Positions 51,235 to 59,620 of a stretch of DNA of 64,000 nt are shown here, in pieces. The notes beneath the pieces were generated by a model. That model did not search any database. It had not been told where the DNA came from and was given only the letters and a program-made list of their open reading frames with translations. Origin of the DNA: JACVCJ01 sp052437175 (GTDB lineage Bacteria > Bacteroidota > Bacteroidia > CAIKAF01); NCBI GenBank assembly GCA_052437175.1, contig JBQVOK010000012.1:36277-100276 (forward strand), read 5' to 3'. The first letter of the stretch is position 1. Each line of letters starts with the position of its first letter. The position numbers were made by a program, and so were the translations under genes.

Positions 51235-51669
51235 TTACGTCGTTTTAGCAGGCCAGGCCCCGGGGTACTTAAAGCTGAACTTGGCATAAATATCGCTGCT
51301 GTAATGGGCCACGCGGTCAATGGCGCGGTCTACCTCGCCCTGGTCCAGTCCGTCGGCCTCCCGCAGGGAAAGTACATAAAACCAGTCGCCTTTTTTGCAT
51401 ACGTTACAACCGTACATGCTGTAGGCAAATTCCAGCAGGTCGGTCATGATCTCCGCATTCTGCTGTGTGGGTATGGCAAAAACCGGACTCATTACCTGGA
51501 AGTACCACTTATCCGGCGCGGTCTGAAAGTTAAACCCGTCCAGCCACACGGTGCTGTCCTTTATTTTCACGCTCCACTGCCCTGCTTTTTCGCCGCGGCA
51601 GGCGGCCGGGTCCACCTGGAGTCCCTTGAGGCTGGTCTCAACCAGAAAACTGATGTCCTGTAAATTCAT
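51235..51669 (-). CDS. YbjN/type III secretion chaperone-like protein
   Basis: A 144-aa small cytoplasmic protein. KWYFQVMSPVFAIPTQQ followed by LLEFAYSMYGCNVCKKGDWFYVLSL matches the YbjN fold, a chaperone-like alpha/beta domain. YbjN proteins affect stress and motility in enterobacteria; no such link can be read here. It is followed by a terminator. It lies downstream of msrB on the same strand, separated by a second terminator. Confidence 0.75.
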   Translation of the reverse strand: MNLQDISFLVETSLKGLQVDPAACRGEKAGQWSVKIKDSTVWLDGFNFQTAPDKWYFQVMSPVFAIPTQQNAEIMTDLLEFAYSMYGCNVCKKGDWFYVLSLREADGLDQGEVDRAIDRVAHYSSDIYAKFSFKYPGAWPAKTT

Positions 51670-51713
51670 AGCATTGTTGTTTCAGACCGAAATATACACA
51701 AAGCCGCCCAAAT

Positions 51714-51741
51714 AAAAAAAGGCCTGCCGTAGCAGACCTCT
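51714..51741 (-). terminator. Terminator of msrB
   Basis: AGGCCTGC pairs with GCAGACCT with one C-A mismatch around a CGTA loop. On the minus strand seven Ts follow. Confidence 0.75.
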
Positions 51742-51766
51742 TTCCGTTTATATTTACCATGCCATT

Positions 51767-52300
51767 TCAGGGTTTGGTGCCTTGCTGCGCGTCGGCTTTC
51801 TTCTCAAAATCGAGCGAAAGACTGTTTACGCAGTAACGCATACCGGTTTCGGTGGGGCCATCGTCGAAAATATGGCCCAGGTGACTGCCGCATTTGGCGC
51901 AAAGGATCTCGGTGCGCACCATACCGTGCGAATAATCCGGCTTTTTAAGCACCTTGCCCTCGATCTCCTTGTCAAAGCTGGGCCAGCCGCAATGCGAATC
52001 GAACTTCATATCCGATGTAAAGAGCGCTTCACCGCAGGCTCCGCAGGTATACACGCCCTTTTCTTCGTTAAACAGCAGTTCTCCGCTGAACGGGCGCTCG
52101 GTACCTTTTTCGCGCAGCACCTGGTAACGGTCCGGCGTTAAAACGGCCTTCCACTCGGCCTCGGTCTTCTGCACTTCGAAATTTCCCGGTTTTTCGGATG
52201 ATGTAGCCATACTGTCGTTTTTTTGTACGTTCACCTGTGCGTTTCCGCAGGATACCGTAAAGATAACACAGGCGCTCCATAAAATCCATCGTGCCTTCAT
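51767..52300 (-). CDS. msrB: Peptide-methionine (R)-S-oxide reductase, lipoprotein form
   Basis: A 177-aa MsrB that reduces methionine-R-sulfoxide. Four zinc cysteines are present in CGAC (86-89) and CAKC (134-137), and the catalytic cysteine is C157 in RYCVNS. An N-terminal lipobox FTVSC (cysteine about 18) places it at the envelope, unlike the usual cytosolic enzyme. It is divergent from the TonB receptor gene. The ATG at 52300 begins the signal peptide. Confidence 0.94.
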   Translation of the reverse strand: MKARWILWSACVIFTVSCGNAQVNVQKNDSMATSSEKPGNFEVQKTEAEWKAVLTPDRYQVLREKGTERPFSGELLFNEEKGVYTCGACGEALFTSDMKFDSHCGWPSFDKEIEGKVLKKPDYSHGMVRTEILCAKCGSHLGHIFDDGPTETGMRYCVNSLSLDFEKKADAQQGTKP

Positions 52301-52370
52301 ACTTATATAACGTATTTTAGAATTATTTGTTTTGATATACGGAAAAGAGTGGTACTTTGGATTTATTATT

Positions 52371-52391
52371 TACTTTTGCAACAATGTTGCA
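52371..52391 (+). promoter_or_regulatory. -7 element and palindromic operator of the TonB receptor gene
   Basis: TACTTTTG (52371-52378) runs directly into the 15-bp perfect palindrome TGCAACAATGTTGCA (52377-52391). The palindrome shares TG with the -7 element and contains the ATG at 52384. The second copy lies at 54751-54765 with the same overlap. A weaker promoter, TTTG (52331-52334) with TACTTTG at 52353-52359, is also possible. It would give a short leader and put the palindrome just downstream of the start site. Confidence 0.7.
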
Positions 52392-54747
52392 CAGGTGTTT
52401 CTTTATACTGTTATCCGTACTTCCCCTGCCTCTCTTTGCACAGATACAGGGACTGGTGAAACTGGAAGACGGCGCTCCGGCCTTTGGCGCACACGTGTTT
52501 ATACATGAGCTGAACCGTGTATACAGTACCGATGCACAGGGCAGATTTGCCGATGCTTCGGTAAAAACGGGGCATTATCACCTGCATGTGACCTTTTTAA
52601 GTTACAAGAGCGCGGATGTACATATTGAACTGCCGCTGCGGGAAGCCCTGGTGATCACACTGGAGCCGGGCGACCTGGAACTGCAGAAAGTGGTGATCGA
52701 AGATTTCGGCACCAAAAGCGTACTCAACGATCAGTCGCAGAACATACAGGTATTGCAGCAGGAAGATCTGCAGAAAAATACCGGGCAGACCTTTGTAACG
52801 GCCCTGGAACGTGTACCGGGCGTGCAGGCGTTGAATACCGGCATCGGCATCAGTAAACCGGCCATACGCGGGCTGGGTTTTAACCGGGTGGTGGTGAGCG
52901 AGAACGGCATTAAGCAGGAAGGGCAGCAATGGGGCGGCGACCATGGCCTGGAGATCGACGGCAACGATGTGGAACGCGTAGAAGTGATCAAGGGGCCGGC
53001 GGCTATTATTTACGGTTCCGACGCCATTACGGGCGCCATTAATATACGTCCGGGACTACCTCCGGCACGCAATACCTGGTCGGCCTCGCTGCTGGGGCGT
53101 TTTAATTCGGTGAACAACCTCTGGGGACAATTCGCGGCTTTTTCGGTGAATAAGAACAATTTCTGGCTCAAAGCCCGCTTCAGTACACAGGATTATGCCG
53201 ATTATAAAGTGCCTGCCGATAGTTTTGTATACAACAGCTTTGTGCTGCCTATTGAGAACCAGCGTATTAAAAATACGGCCGGACGGGAACGCAACGCTTC
53301 GCTGACGGCCGGTTACAGTTTCGCCAAAGGATACACGTCGCTTCGTTTTACGTACTTCGACCAGAAAAGCGGTATGTTCCCCGGTGCACACGGCATTCCG
53401 CAGGCCTATTCCCTGCAGGACGACGGCAATGCCCGCAACATAGAGTTTCCCGCGCAGCACGTAAAACACTACAAAATACTCTGGAACACGAATATACAGG
53501 CCGGTCGCAAAAACTGGCTGGAATGGGATGCGGGCGTACAGTTCAACGATCGTGCCGAATTGTCCAATCCCGATAACCATGGTTTTGGTCCGGCCATACA
53601 GGGCAATACCGAACTGGCTTTCCAGCTGTTCACGGCCAGCCTGGCCACGCGTTTCCATCACGAAGTGAACGAGCGCCTGTCTCTCGTGTACGGCGCCTCG
53701 GGCCAGTGGCAGCAGAACCGCAGCGGAGGTTTCGCCTTCCTGATCCCCGATTTCAGGTCCTGGCAGGCCGGGGCCTTTGCCTACGGCAAATGGGTGGCCC
53801 AACCGGGCAAAGCGTTCCTGAACGGTGGTCTGCGTGTAGATGCCGGTGGTATACAGGCCGATGAACGAGCCACGCCTTTCTACCTCAACAGCGGCAGCCA
53901 GGTATCGGGCTACCTGCGTTCGCCCCGTATCCGCAGGGTATTCGGCAATGTATCGGGCACGCTCGGGTATTCTCTGATCCTGCGTAAAAAACACAATATA
54001 AAGATCAACCTGGGTACCAGTTACCGCATGCCTACCGCTCCGGAAATGACGGCCAACGGCGTGCACCACGGTACCTTCCGGCACGAACAGGGTGACAGTA
54101 CCCTGCGTCCCGAGCGCGGGCTGCAGTTCGACCTTTACTACGGCCGCAAAGGCAGCAAGTGGGAAATGTACGTATCGCCCTTCTTCAATTATTTCCTGAA
54201 ATACATCTTCCTGGACCCCACCCCGAACTTCAGTCCCCTGCCCGAGGGCGGACTTATTTACCGCTACGATCAGGCAGACGGCATCCATACCGGCCTGGAA
54301 TACTATGTAGACTATCACATCATCGAGAACCTGCACCTGGGCACCCAGGGCCAGTGGGTGTATACCTATAACCTGGAAAGCGGGTACAATTTTCCCTTTA
54401 TTCCCCCTGCTTCCGGCCGTATTAACCTGGAATACACGATAAAACCGCGCAAAAAAAAGAATATACGCATCGAGACCGGGTTGCAGGGCCGCTGGGCCGC
54501 CCCACAGGTATTTACCGCCCGCAATGAGCTGAGCACACCGGGTTATATCCTGCTGGACGCCTCCGTAACCCTGGAGGCCGAAGTGCGCAAACAGCAGTTC
54601 CGGCTCTCGGTTTCGGGCAATAACCTGGTAAATACACGTTATTATTCGCACGTGAACCGCTGGCGCTACCTGGGATTGCCGGAACCCGGACGGAATTTTT
54701 CGCTTTCTCTGCAGTTTTTGTTTGGCGGTTCCATAAAAAGTAAATAG
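52384..54747 (+). CDS. TonB-dependent receptor, ZnuD-like (probable zinc uptake)
   Basis: A 787-aa outer-membrane receptor. A signal peptide (LHRCFFILLSVLPLPLFAQ) precedes a carboxypeptidase-like regulatory domain (about 20-95), the plug (about 100-220, with GPAAIIYGSDAITGAINI near its end) and a 22-strand beta-barrel. An NGVHHGTFRHEQGD loop (about 557-570) resembles the histidine-containing zinc loop of ZnuD receptors. It probably imports zinc or a zinc complex; this rests on motif and context. The ATG at 52384 lies inside the operator palindrome; a TTG at 52357 is an alternative start. Confidence 0.9.
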   Translation: MLHRCFFILLSVLPLPLFAQIQGLVKLEDGAPAFGAHVFIHELNRVYSTDAQGRFADASVKTGHYHLHVTFLSYKSADVHIELPLREALVITLEPGDLELQKVVIEDFGTKSVLNDQSQNIQVLQQEDLQKNTGQTFVTALERVPGVQALNTGIGISKPAIRGLGFNRVVVSENGIKQEGQQWGGDHGLEIDGNDVERVEVIKGPAAIIYGSDAITGAINIRPGLPPARNTWSASLLGRFNSVNNLWGQFAAFSVNKNNFWLKARFSTQDYADYKVPADSFVYNSFVLPIENQRIKNTAGRERNASLTAGYSFAKGYTSLRFTYFDQKSGMFPGAHGIPQAYSLQDDGNARNIEFPAQHVKHYKILWNTNIQAGRKNWLEWDAGVQFNDRAELSNPDNHGFGPAIQGNTELAFQLFTASLATRFHHEVNERLSLVYGASGQWQQNRSGGFAFLIPDFRSWQAGAFAYGKWVAQPGKAFLNGGLRVDAGGIQADERATPFYLNSGSQVSGYLRSPRIRRVFGNVSGTLGYSLILRKKHNIKINLGTSYRMPTAPEMTANGVHHGTFRHEQGDSTLRPERGLQFDLYYGRKGSKWEMYVSPFFNYFLKYIFLDPTPNFSPLPEGGLIYRYDQADGIHTGLEYYVDYHIIENLHLGTQGQWVYTYNLESGYNFPFIPPASGRINLEYTIKPRKKKNIRIETGLQGRWAAPQVFTARNELSTPGYILLDASVTLEAEVRKQQFRLSVSGNNLVNTRYYSHVNRWRYLGLPEPGRNFSLSLQFLFGGSIKSK

Positions 54748-54765
54748 ATTTGCAACATTGTTGCA
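54745..54765 (+). promoter_or_regulatory. Second -7 element and palindromic operator, before the lipoprotein genes
   Basis: TAGATTTG (54745-54752), whose TAG is also the stop codon of the receptor gene, runs into the perfect palindrome TGCAACATTGTTGCA (54751-54765). The layout is the same as at the receptor promoter. The ATG of the next gene is 16 bases past the -7 element. Confidence 0.7.
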
Positions 54766-54768
54766 TAT

Positions 54769-55500
54769 ATGAAAAAGATACTTCTGCTTTCTTCGTTAGC
54801 TGGTCTGTTGCTGACAGCTTGTAAAGGCCGCGATAAGTCAAAGCCCGAACTTATTCTTACGGCGCCTTCCGACAGTATGGAAGTGCTGGCCGGCAGTACC
54901 CTCGACGTAACGGCCCAGGTAAGCGATGACCAGGAGCTGGCCCAGGTAAAGGTAGACATACATAATGCCTACGACGGGCACGGACACGTAAAGATCAGCT
55001 ATGCGCCCTTCAGTGCCATACGCGTGGAGGACCTGGCCGGTACCGAAGACCAGAAGACCATTTCCATAGCCATACCCGATACGGCCGGCGCCGGACCTTA
55101 TCACTGCCTGGTGCAGGCAGTGGACGCCGCGGGTAACCTGAGCGAATTTCAGCTGCGTACCTTTATTATACGAAATCCCGACGATGAAATTGCTCCGGCG
55201 CTGAATGTCACCGCTCCGGCCGAAGGCTTTACCAGCGCTCTGGGCAGTACGTTTACCGTGAGCGGCGATGCCTCGGACAACGCGGCCCTGCAAAAGCTGG
55301 ACTATTCGGTTACCCGCGCGGGCTCCGACAATAAACTTTCCCAGGGTACCGAAGCCCTTACGGGCACAAGCGATAGCTTTTCCTTTGATATTGCCACTAC
55401 CGGTACGGCCTGGACCAAGGGCAGCTATACCCTGCGCCTGGTGCTGTACGATGCCGTTTATAACGTTGACGTTAAAGTAATTACCGTAAATTTAAATTAA
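54769..55500 (+). CDS. DUF4625 lipoprotein with metal-binding-like motif
   Basis: A 243-aa lipoprotein (lipobox LLTAC, cysteine about 18). It has two Ig-like beta-sandwich domains, about 25-125 and 140-240. The first carries the DUF4625 motif DIHNAYDGHGH, three histidines in eleven residues, which could hold a metal. The protein is encoded between a ZnuD-like receptor and a histidine-rich lipoprotein under a shared operator type, so it may present zinc to the receptor. That role is inference. Confidence 0.85.
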   Translation: MKKILLLSSLAGLLLTACKGRDKSKPELILTAPSDSMEVLAGSTLDVTAQVSDDQELAQVKVDIHNAYDGHGHVKISYAPFSAIRVEDLAGTEDQKTISIAIPDTAGAGPYHCLVQAVDAAGNLSEFQLRTFIIRNPDDEIAPALNVTAPAEGFTSALGSTFTVSGDASDNAALQKLDYSVTRAGSDNKLSQGTEALTGTSDSFSFDIATTGTAWTKGSYTLRLVLYDAVYNVDVKVITVNLN

Positions 55501-55501
55501 C

Positions 55502-55873
55502 ATGAGAAAATCGATTCTGATCGCCACCTTCGTGGGGGCAGGGCTTGTATTGGCCGGATGTAAGAAAAACAAGGGCAACATTATTGAAGTGGACTCTCCG
55601 AAGGAGAACACCGAATACACGAGCCCTGTGCCGCTGATGGTGCATATCGAGAACGAAGATGAGCCGGTGCACGACATCGAGATCAAAGTGTATAAAAAAG
55701 ACGATCCTACGGTGCTGGTATTCGACTACGATAACCACCTGGAAGACCACCATGTGCATGTGGAAGATTCGATCTTTGCCAATGTAAGTTCGGCCACACA
55801 GTTCACCCTGGACATCAAAACAGGCGAAGATGTGGTGACCACGCTGAAGCACGATTTCAGCATCAAACCTTAA
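55502..55873 (+). CDS. Histidine-rich small lipoprotein
   Basis: A 123-aa lipoprotein (lipobox VLAGC) with one Ig-like domain and a cluster of histidines, DNHLEDHHVHVED (about 80-92), well placed to bind zinc or another divalent metal. It begins one base after the stop of the DUF4625 gene, so translation is linked. A paralogue at 56184 has the same fold but lacks this cluster. Confidence 0.82.
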   Translation: MRKSILIATFVGAGLVLAGCKKNKGNIIEVDSPKENTEYTSPVPLMVHIENEDEPVHDIEIKVYKKDDPTVLVFDYDNHLEDHHVHVEDSIFANVSSATQFTLDIKTGEDVVTTLKHDFSIKP

Positions 55874-56183
55874 TTTTTTTAGCACGGTTTATATAAGGAA
55901 GGCCTCGCGGTAAGCGGGGTCTTTCCTGCGTTATGCAGACTTCGGTATACCCGCACAAAACAGTATAACGTATTTGTATACAGGTTTATTTAACTATACT
56001 AAAAAAGGCGCCTGGCCTTACCTGTTGCTCTTTTCACAGATTTTTAATGCCTGTATTATTAATTAGTTATGCATATTCCTAAACTATGTTTATCTTTTTT
56101 TAAGCAAATCTGAAACGATTTTGTTTTCTTTACGTAAACGTAGATACATACTTCTTGTGATAGGGGGTATCATTTAGTTGTGT
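55874..56183. other. Intergenic region with hairpin
   Basis: 310 bp without a gene. A hairpin at about 55896-55928 (GGCCTCGC pairing with GCGGGGTC, extended by AGGAA/TTTCCT) is not followed by a T tract, so it may be a weak terminator or processing site. The rest is AT-rich. Confidence 0.5.
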
Positions 56184-56564
56184 ATGGAGAGATTTAAAAC
56201 GGTATTTTTACTGGCCCTTTTGCTGGCCGGGTTCAGCGCGCTTTATTCGTGCAAAAAGAATGACGGGACCAAGGTTGATTTTCAGTCGCCTGTAAAAGGG
56301 GGTACTTACCAGGACCCGGTAAATGTAGTGGCTACGTTTACGAACCCGGCGGTAAAGATCGAATTTGTAAAGATCCGGATATACCGCAAAAGCAATCCCA
56401 CACAAACCGTATATGCCTACGAAAAGGAGGTAAATGCCAAGGAGCTGGCCATCGGCGAGCAGTTCGAGTCCAATGTAACGGCGCCAACGCCTTTCATTAT
56501 GGAGTACGAAACCGGGTATAAGATACAGGTAAAAGGCGCTTACGAATTTATGATAACGCCTTAA
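56184..56564 (+). CDS. Small lipoprotein, His-less paralogue of the 55502 gene
   Basis: A 126-aa lipoprotein (lipobox ALYSC) with one Ig-like domain. Its core aligns by eye with the 55502 product: DFQSP/EVDSP, KIRIYRKSNPTQTVYAY/EIKVYKKDDPTVLVFDY, then a terminal TGYKIQV/TGEDVVT. The histidine cluster of the other protein is replaced by EVNAKELAIGEQ. The ATG at 56184 is preferred to the GTG at 56178. Function unknown; probably the same locus, with metal binding lost or never gained. Confidence 0.78.
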   Translation: MERFKTVFLLALLLAGFSALYSCKKNDGTKVDFQSPVKGGTYQDPVNVVATFTNPAVKIEFVKIRIYRKSNPTQTVYAYEKEVNAKELAIGEQFESNVTAPTPFIMEYETGYKIQVKGAYEFMITP

Positions 56565-56584
56565 AAAATACGTCGTCTATAAAG

Positions 56585-56623
56585 AAAAAGGACTTTCTCA
56601 ACTATGTGGAAAGTCCTTTTTTT
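56585..56623. terminator. Bidirectional terminator
   Basis: A 13-bp perfect stem AAAAAGGACTTTC (56585-56597) with GAAAGTCCTTTTT (56609-56621) and Ts on both sides separates the lipoprotein gene from the convergent yajC. Confidence 0.9.
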
Positions 56624-56643
56624 ATGCGTTTATGTACTGCGGC

Positions 56644-56973
56644 TTATTTGCCCTGCTGGTTCATGAGCCCGGCGCTGTCCATGCTGATGGCTTCGCGGCT
56701 GATCTCCAGGCGGGTCTTTTCCGACTCAATGATGGCGGTTTTCTCTTTCAGTTCGATGATGCGGCCGTGGATACCTCCGATGGTAACGATACGGTCACCG
56801 GCTTTAAGACCCTCGCGGAATTTTTTCTGTTCCTTGGAACGTTTCATCTGCGGACGGATCATAAAGAAGTAAAATACCACGATGATCAGACCCATCATCA
56901 CGAAGGTCATGATCGGGTTTCCACCTTCCTGGCCGGCGGGCGGAGCCATAAATAAAATCTGTGCGGTTTTCAT
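56644..56973 (-). CDS. yajC: Preprotein translocase subunit YajC
   Basis: A 109-aa protein with one TM helix (about 22-40, FVMMGLIIVVFYFFMIRP) and the YajC signature RPQMKRSKEQKKFREGLKAGDRIVTIGGIHG. It is an accessory subunit of the SecDF-YajC complex at the inner membrane. Last gene of an operon with leucine dehydrogenase, nusB and DUF1573, a common order in this phylum. Confidence 0.95.
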   Translation of the reverse strand: MKTAQILFMAPPAGQEGGNPIMTFVMMGLIIVVFYFFMIRPQMKRSKEQKKFREGLKAGDRIVTIGGIHGRIIELKEKTAIIESEKTRLEISREAISMDSAGLMNQQGK

Positions 56974-56997
56974 TTGTTGTTTTGCTCTTTTTAAAAA

Positions 56998-57441
56998 TTA
57001 GGGTGCAAGTACGTTACCTACCAGTTTAATTTTAGTTTCGGTAGGCACGGTGTTCGCTATTACTGTAATTACCTTTTCCTGTTTATCCATTTTGCCGGCA
57101 CTGTCGAACTTGGCTTTGATCTCGCCTGTTCCGCCTACCGGAATGGGTTCCTTGGGCCACTCGGGGGTGGTACAGCCGCAGGTGGTCTTGGTATCGCTGA
57201 TCACCAGGTCTACCTTACCTGTGTTTTTAAACCTGAAGCTGTGTTCCACTACCTGTCCCTGGGTAATTTCGCCGAAATTATATTCCGTTTCGGAAAATTC
57301 GATCTTGGCTGCATTTTCAGCAGAAACCGATCCTCCTTCTGCCGAGGCCGGGTTCGAGACCAGGTCGGCCAGGTTCTTCTGCTTGCTCCCGCAGGAGATC
57401 ATCAGCAGGGCGGCTGCACAAAATAGGCTCCACTTTTTCAT
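56998..57441 (-). CDS. DUF1573 lipoprotein
   Basis: A 147-aa lipoprotein (lipobox MISC) with one DUF1573 Ig-like domain: EFSETEYNFGEITQGQVVEHSF and SDTKTTCGCTTPEWP, including the CGC turn. Function unknown; it is widespread in Bacteroidota and often encoded next to yajC, as here. Confidence 0.92.
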   Translation of the reverse strand: MKKWSLFCAAALLMISCGSKQKNLADLVSNPASAEGGSVSAENAAKIEFSETEYNFGEITQGQVVEHSFRFKNTGKVDLVISDTKTTCGCTTPEWPKEPIPVGGTGEIKAKFDSAGKMDKQEKVITVIANTVPTETKIKLVGNVLAP

Positions 57442-57456
57442 TTCTATAACTGTATT

Positions 57457-58401
57457 TTAGTTTTCTATTAATCCTCTCCCGGTTTTCTGCAGTTTGTTCT
57501 CGCTCTTGAGCTTCTGTACGATCTTATCGAGGATGCCGTTGATGAATACATTACTTTTGGCCGTACTGAACATTTTAGACAGTTCGATGTACTCGTTGAG
57601 CGTTACTTTAACGGGGATGCCCGGTTGGGAAATCAGTTCGCTCACGGCCATTTTCATCAGCAGCATGTCCAGGAAGGCGATACGCTCGGTTTCCCAGTTA
57701 CGGGCAAACTCGCGGATGTATTCCTCGTAGCCGGCTTCGTTCAGGATGGTATCGCGGAAAATGTCCACGGCAAATTTCTTGTCTTCTTCTTCGTCCTTAT
57801 ACAGGTTAAAGATGCGCAGACCTTTTTCGGCGCTGGACTGTTCCAGGCTTTTGCTGAGCCACAGTACCACAAAGTCGATATCGTCATTCCAGTGAATGTT
57901 CTCATCGTCGTAGATGTTCAGCAGGAATTCCTCTTCCGACAGCAGAGTGCGGCAGAGGCGTATCATGAACTCGGTATCTTTCTCCACCGAATTGTCGCCC
58001 GAGTGGATATAGGCCTTGTACGATTCCAGCGAGCGTATCTTTTTAAAGAGCTTATCGCCGGCATCGGGATGATTGGCCCAGCTCAGTTTACGCTTGTTGA
58101 GCAGGTTATGCAGCTTTTCGGACTCGTCGATCCAGGTAAAGACGCAGTTGCGTGTAAAAGGCGTACTTTCCATGCGGTCCTCTTCGGTAGGCAGGAATTT
58201 TTTGCGGCTGTCTTCCCGTTCGAGCAAAGCGGAGCGGTGTACCTCGGCCAGCAGGGCAAACTGAAGCAGATACAGGTCGTAAATGCGTTCAAAGGATTGC
58301 AGCAACGATTTTTCGCCGGCGGCAAGGTTGTCGTTCTCGGTTTGCAGGAATCCGTAGAGCGCCTGCATAATTTTTACACGTATCTGTCGTCTGTTAAGCA
58401 T
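57457..58401 (-). CDS. nusB: Transcription antitermination factor NusB (long form)
   Basis: A 314-aa NusB with the RNA-binding NusB domain at the C-terminal end (about 225-305, NEYIELSKMFSTAKSNVFINGILDKIVQKL). The N-terminus MLNRRQIRVKIMQALYGF is the normal NusB start, and a ~150-residue insertion separates the two. This long form is normal in Bacteroidota. It joins the boxA antitermination complex on rRNA transcripts. It starts 8 bp after the dehydrogenase stop. Confidence 0.93.
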   Translation of the reverse strand: MLNRRQIRVKIMQALYGFLQTENDNLAAGEKSLLQSFERIYDLYLLQFALLAEVHRSALLEREDSRKKFLPTEEDRMESTPFTRNCVFTWIDESEKLHNLLNKRKLSWANHPDAGDKLFKKIRSLESYKAYIHSGDNSVEKDTEFMIRLCRTLLSEEEFLLNIYDDENIHWNDDIDFVVLWLSKSLEQSSAEKGLRIFNLYKDEEEDKKFAVDIFRDTILNEAGYEEYIREFARNWETERIAFLDMLLMKMAVSELISQPGIPVKVTLNEYIELSKMFSTAKSNVFINGILDKIVQKLKSENKLQKTGRGLIEN

Positions 58402-58409
58402 TCCGGATC

Positions 58410-59525
58410 TTAGTAGTTTCTTGAAAAAGGAGTTTTGAGAGCGGCCATGTCCTCGATACGTTTTTCGGCGATGGCTTTGGCAGCTTCCAGGGAGGTAATG
58501 CCTTTTTCAGCAGCGTACTTATGTATTTGTAAGGTAACGTCGTAAATGTGTTCGGCTTTGTTCATGGCAATTTCGCGGTTGTAATTGCCCAGCAGCTCAG
58601 AATATACATTGATGAGTCCGCCGGCATTGATCACGAAATCGGGCGCATAGGCAATGCCTTTATCGCGCAGGGCGGCCGCATGGATGTTCTCGTCTTTCAG
58701 CTGGTTGTTGGCGGCCCCGGATACTACGCGGCATTTCAGCTGCGGAATGGTATCGTCGTTGAGGGTGGCGCCCAGCGCGCAGGGAGCGTAAATATCCATA
58801 TCCATGCCGTAGAAATTGTTCGGATCTACCGCTGTGGCTTTGTATTTAGAGGTGGTTTCGGCGATCTTATCTTCGAAAATATCGGTCACAAATACTTCGG
58901 CACCTTCTTTTACCAGGTATTCCACCAGGTGCTGGCCTACGCTTCCGCAGCCCTGTACCAGTACTTTTTTGCCCTGCAGGCTGTCGGTACCGTATACGTA
59001 CTGTACGGAGGCCTTCATACCCATATAGGTACCGAATGCCGTTACCGGTGAAGGATTACCGCTGCCGCCCATGGTTTCGGGCAGACCGCTTACATGGTCG
59101 GTAGACATGTGGATGTATTCCATGTCCTTGGAGGTCATTCCCACGTCCTCGGCCGTAATGTATTTGCCGCCCAGGTCGTTCACGAACTGACCGAAACGGC
59201 GCAACAACGCTTCGGTTTTCTGTGTACGGGCATCGCCGATGATCACGGCTTTACCGCCGCCCAGGTTAAGGCCGGAAACGGCCGCTTTATAGGTCATACC
59301 ACGTGAAAGACGCAGTACGTCGGTCAGGGCTTCCTGTTCCGATTTATAGGGCCACATGCGTGTGCCGCCCAGGGCCGGGCCCAGTACCGTATTGTGTACG
59401 GCAATAATGGCGCGCAGGCCGGTTTTTGTGTCATTGCAGAACAGGAGCTGTTCGTGCTGCATATCAGCCATCGGGCTCAGAACGCCTGTAGCGATCTCTT
59501 TTACGTTAAGTTCTTCCACTATCAT
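58410..59525 (-). CDS. Leucine/phenylalanine/valine dehydrogenase family
   Basis: A 371-aa NAD-dependent amino-acid dehydrogenase. The substrate-binding region has GGTRMWPY and catalytic lysines K80 (GMTYKAAVSG) and K92 (LGGGKAVIIG); the Rossmann motif is GCGSVG (about 195). Length and motifs fit leucine dehydrogenase, which interconverts branched-chain amino acids and 2-oxo acids. Exact substrate among Leu, Val, Phe is not determined. First gene of the nusB-DUF1573-yajC operon. Confidence 0.92.
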   Translation of the reverse strand: MIVEELNVKEIATGVLSPMADMQHEQLLFCNDTKTGLRAIIAVHNTVLGPALGGTRMWPYKSEQEALTDVLRLSRGMTYKAAVSGLNLGGGKAVIIGDARTQKTEALLRRFGQFVNDLGGKYITAEDVGMTSKDMEYIHMSTDHVSGLPETMGGSGNPSPVTAFGTYMGMKASVQYVYGTDSLQGKKVLVQGCGSVGQHLVEYLVKEGAEVFVTDIFEDKIAETTSKYKATAVDPNNFYGMDMDIYAPCALGATLNDDTIPQLKCRVVSGAANNQLKDENIHAAALRDKGIAYAPDFVINAGGLINVYSELLGNYNREIAMNKAEHIYDVTLQIHKYAAEKGITSLEAAKAIAEKRIEDMAALKTPFSRNY

Positions 59526-59586
59526 AAGACAAACAATTTTAATCCGTAAATTTGCTCCCGGGTATACCCTTACCCAAAAAGCCCGG

Positions 59587-59594
59587 CAAATATA
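59587..59594 (-). promoter_or_regulatory. -7 element of the leucine dehydrogenase operon
   Basis: TATATTTG on the minus strand, a full match, giving a leader of about 55 nt. No clear -33 TTG. Confidence 0.45.
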
Positions 59595-59620
59595 CGATAA
59601 ATTTAGCGCACGTAGTTATT

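Noticed and set aside
53056..54651. 531-aa minus-strand ORF opposite the TonB receptor
   Set aside because: Shadow frame without recognisable motifs.
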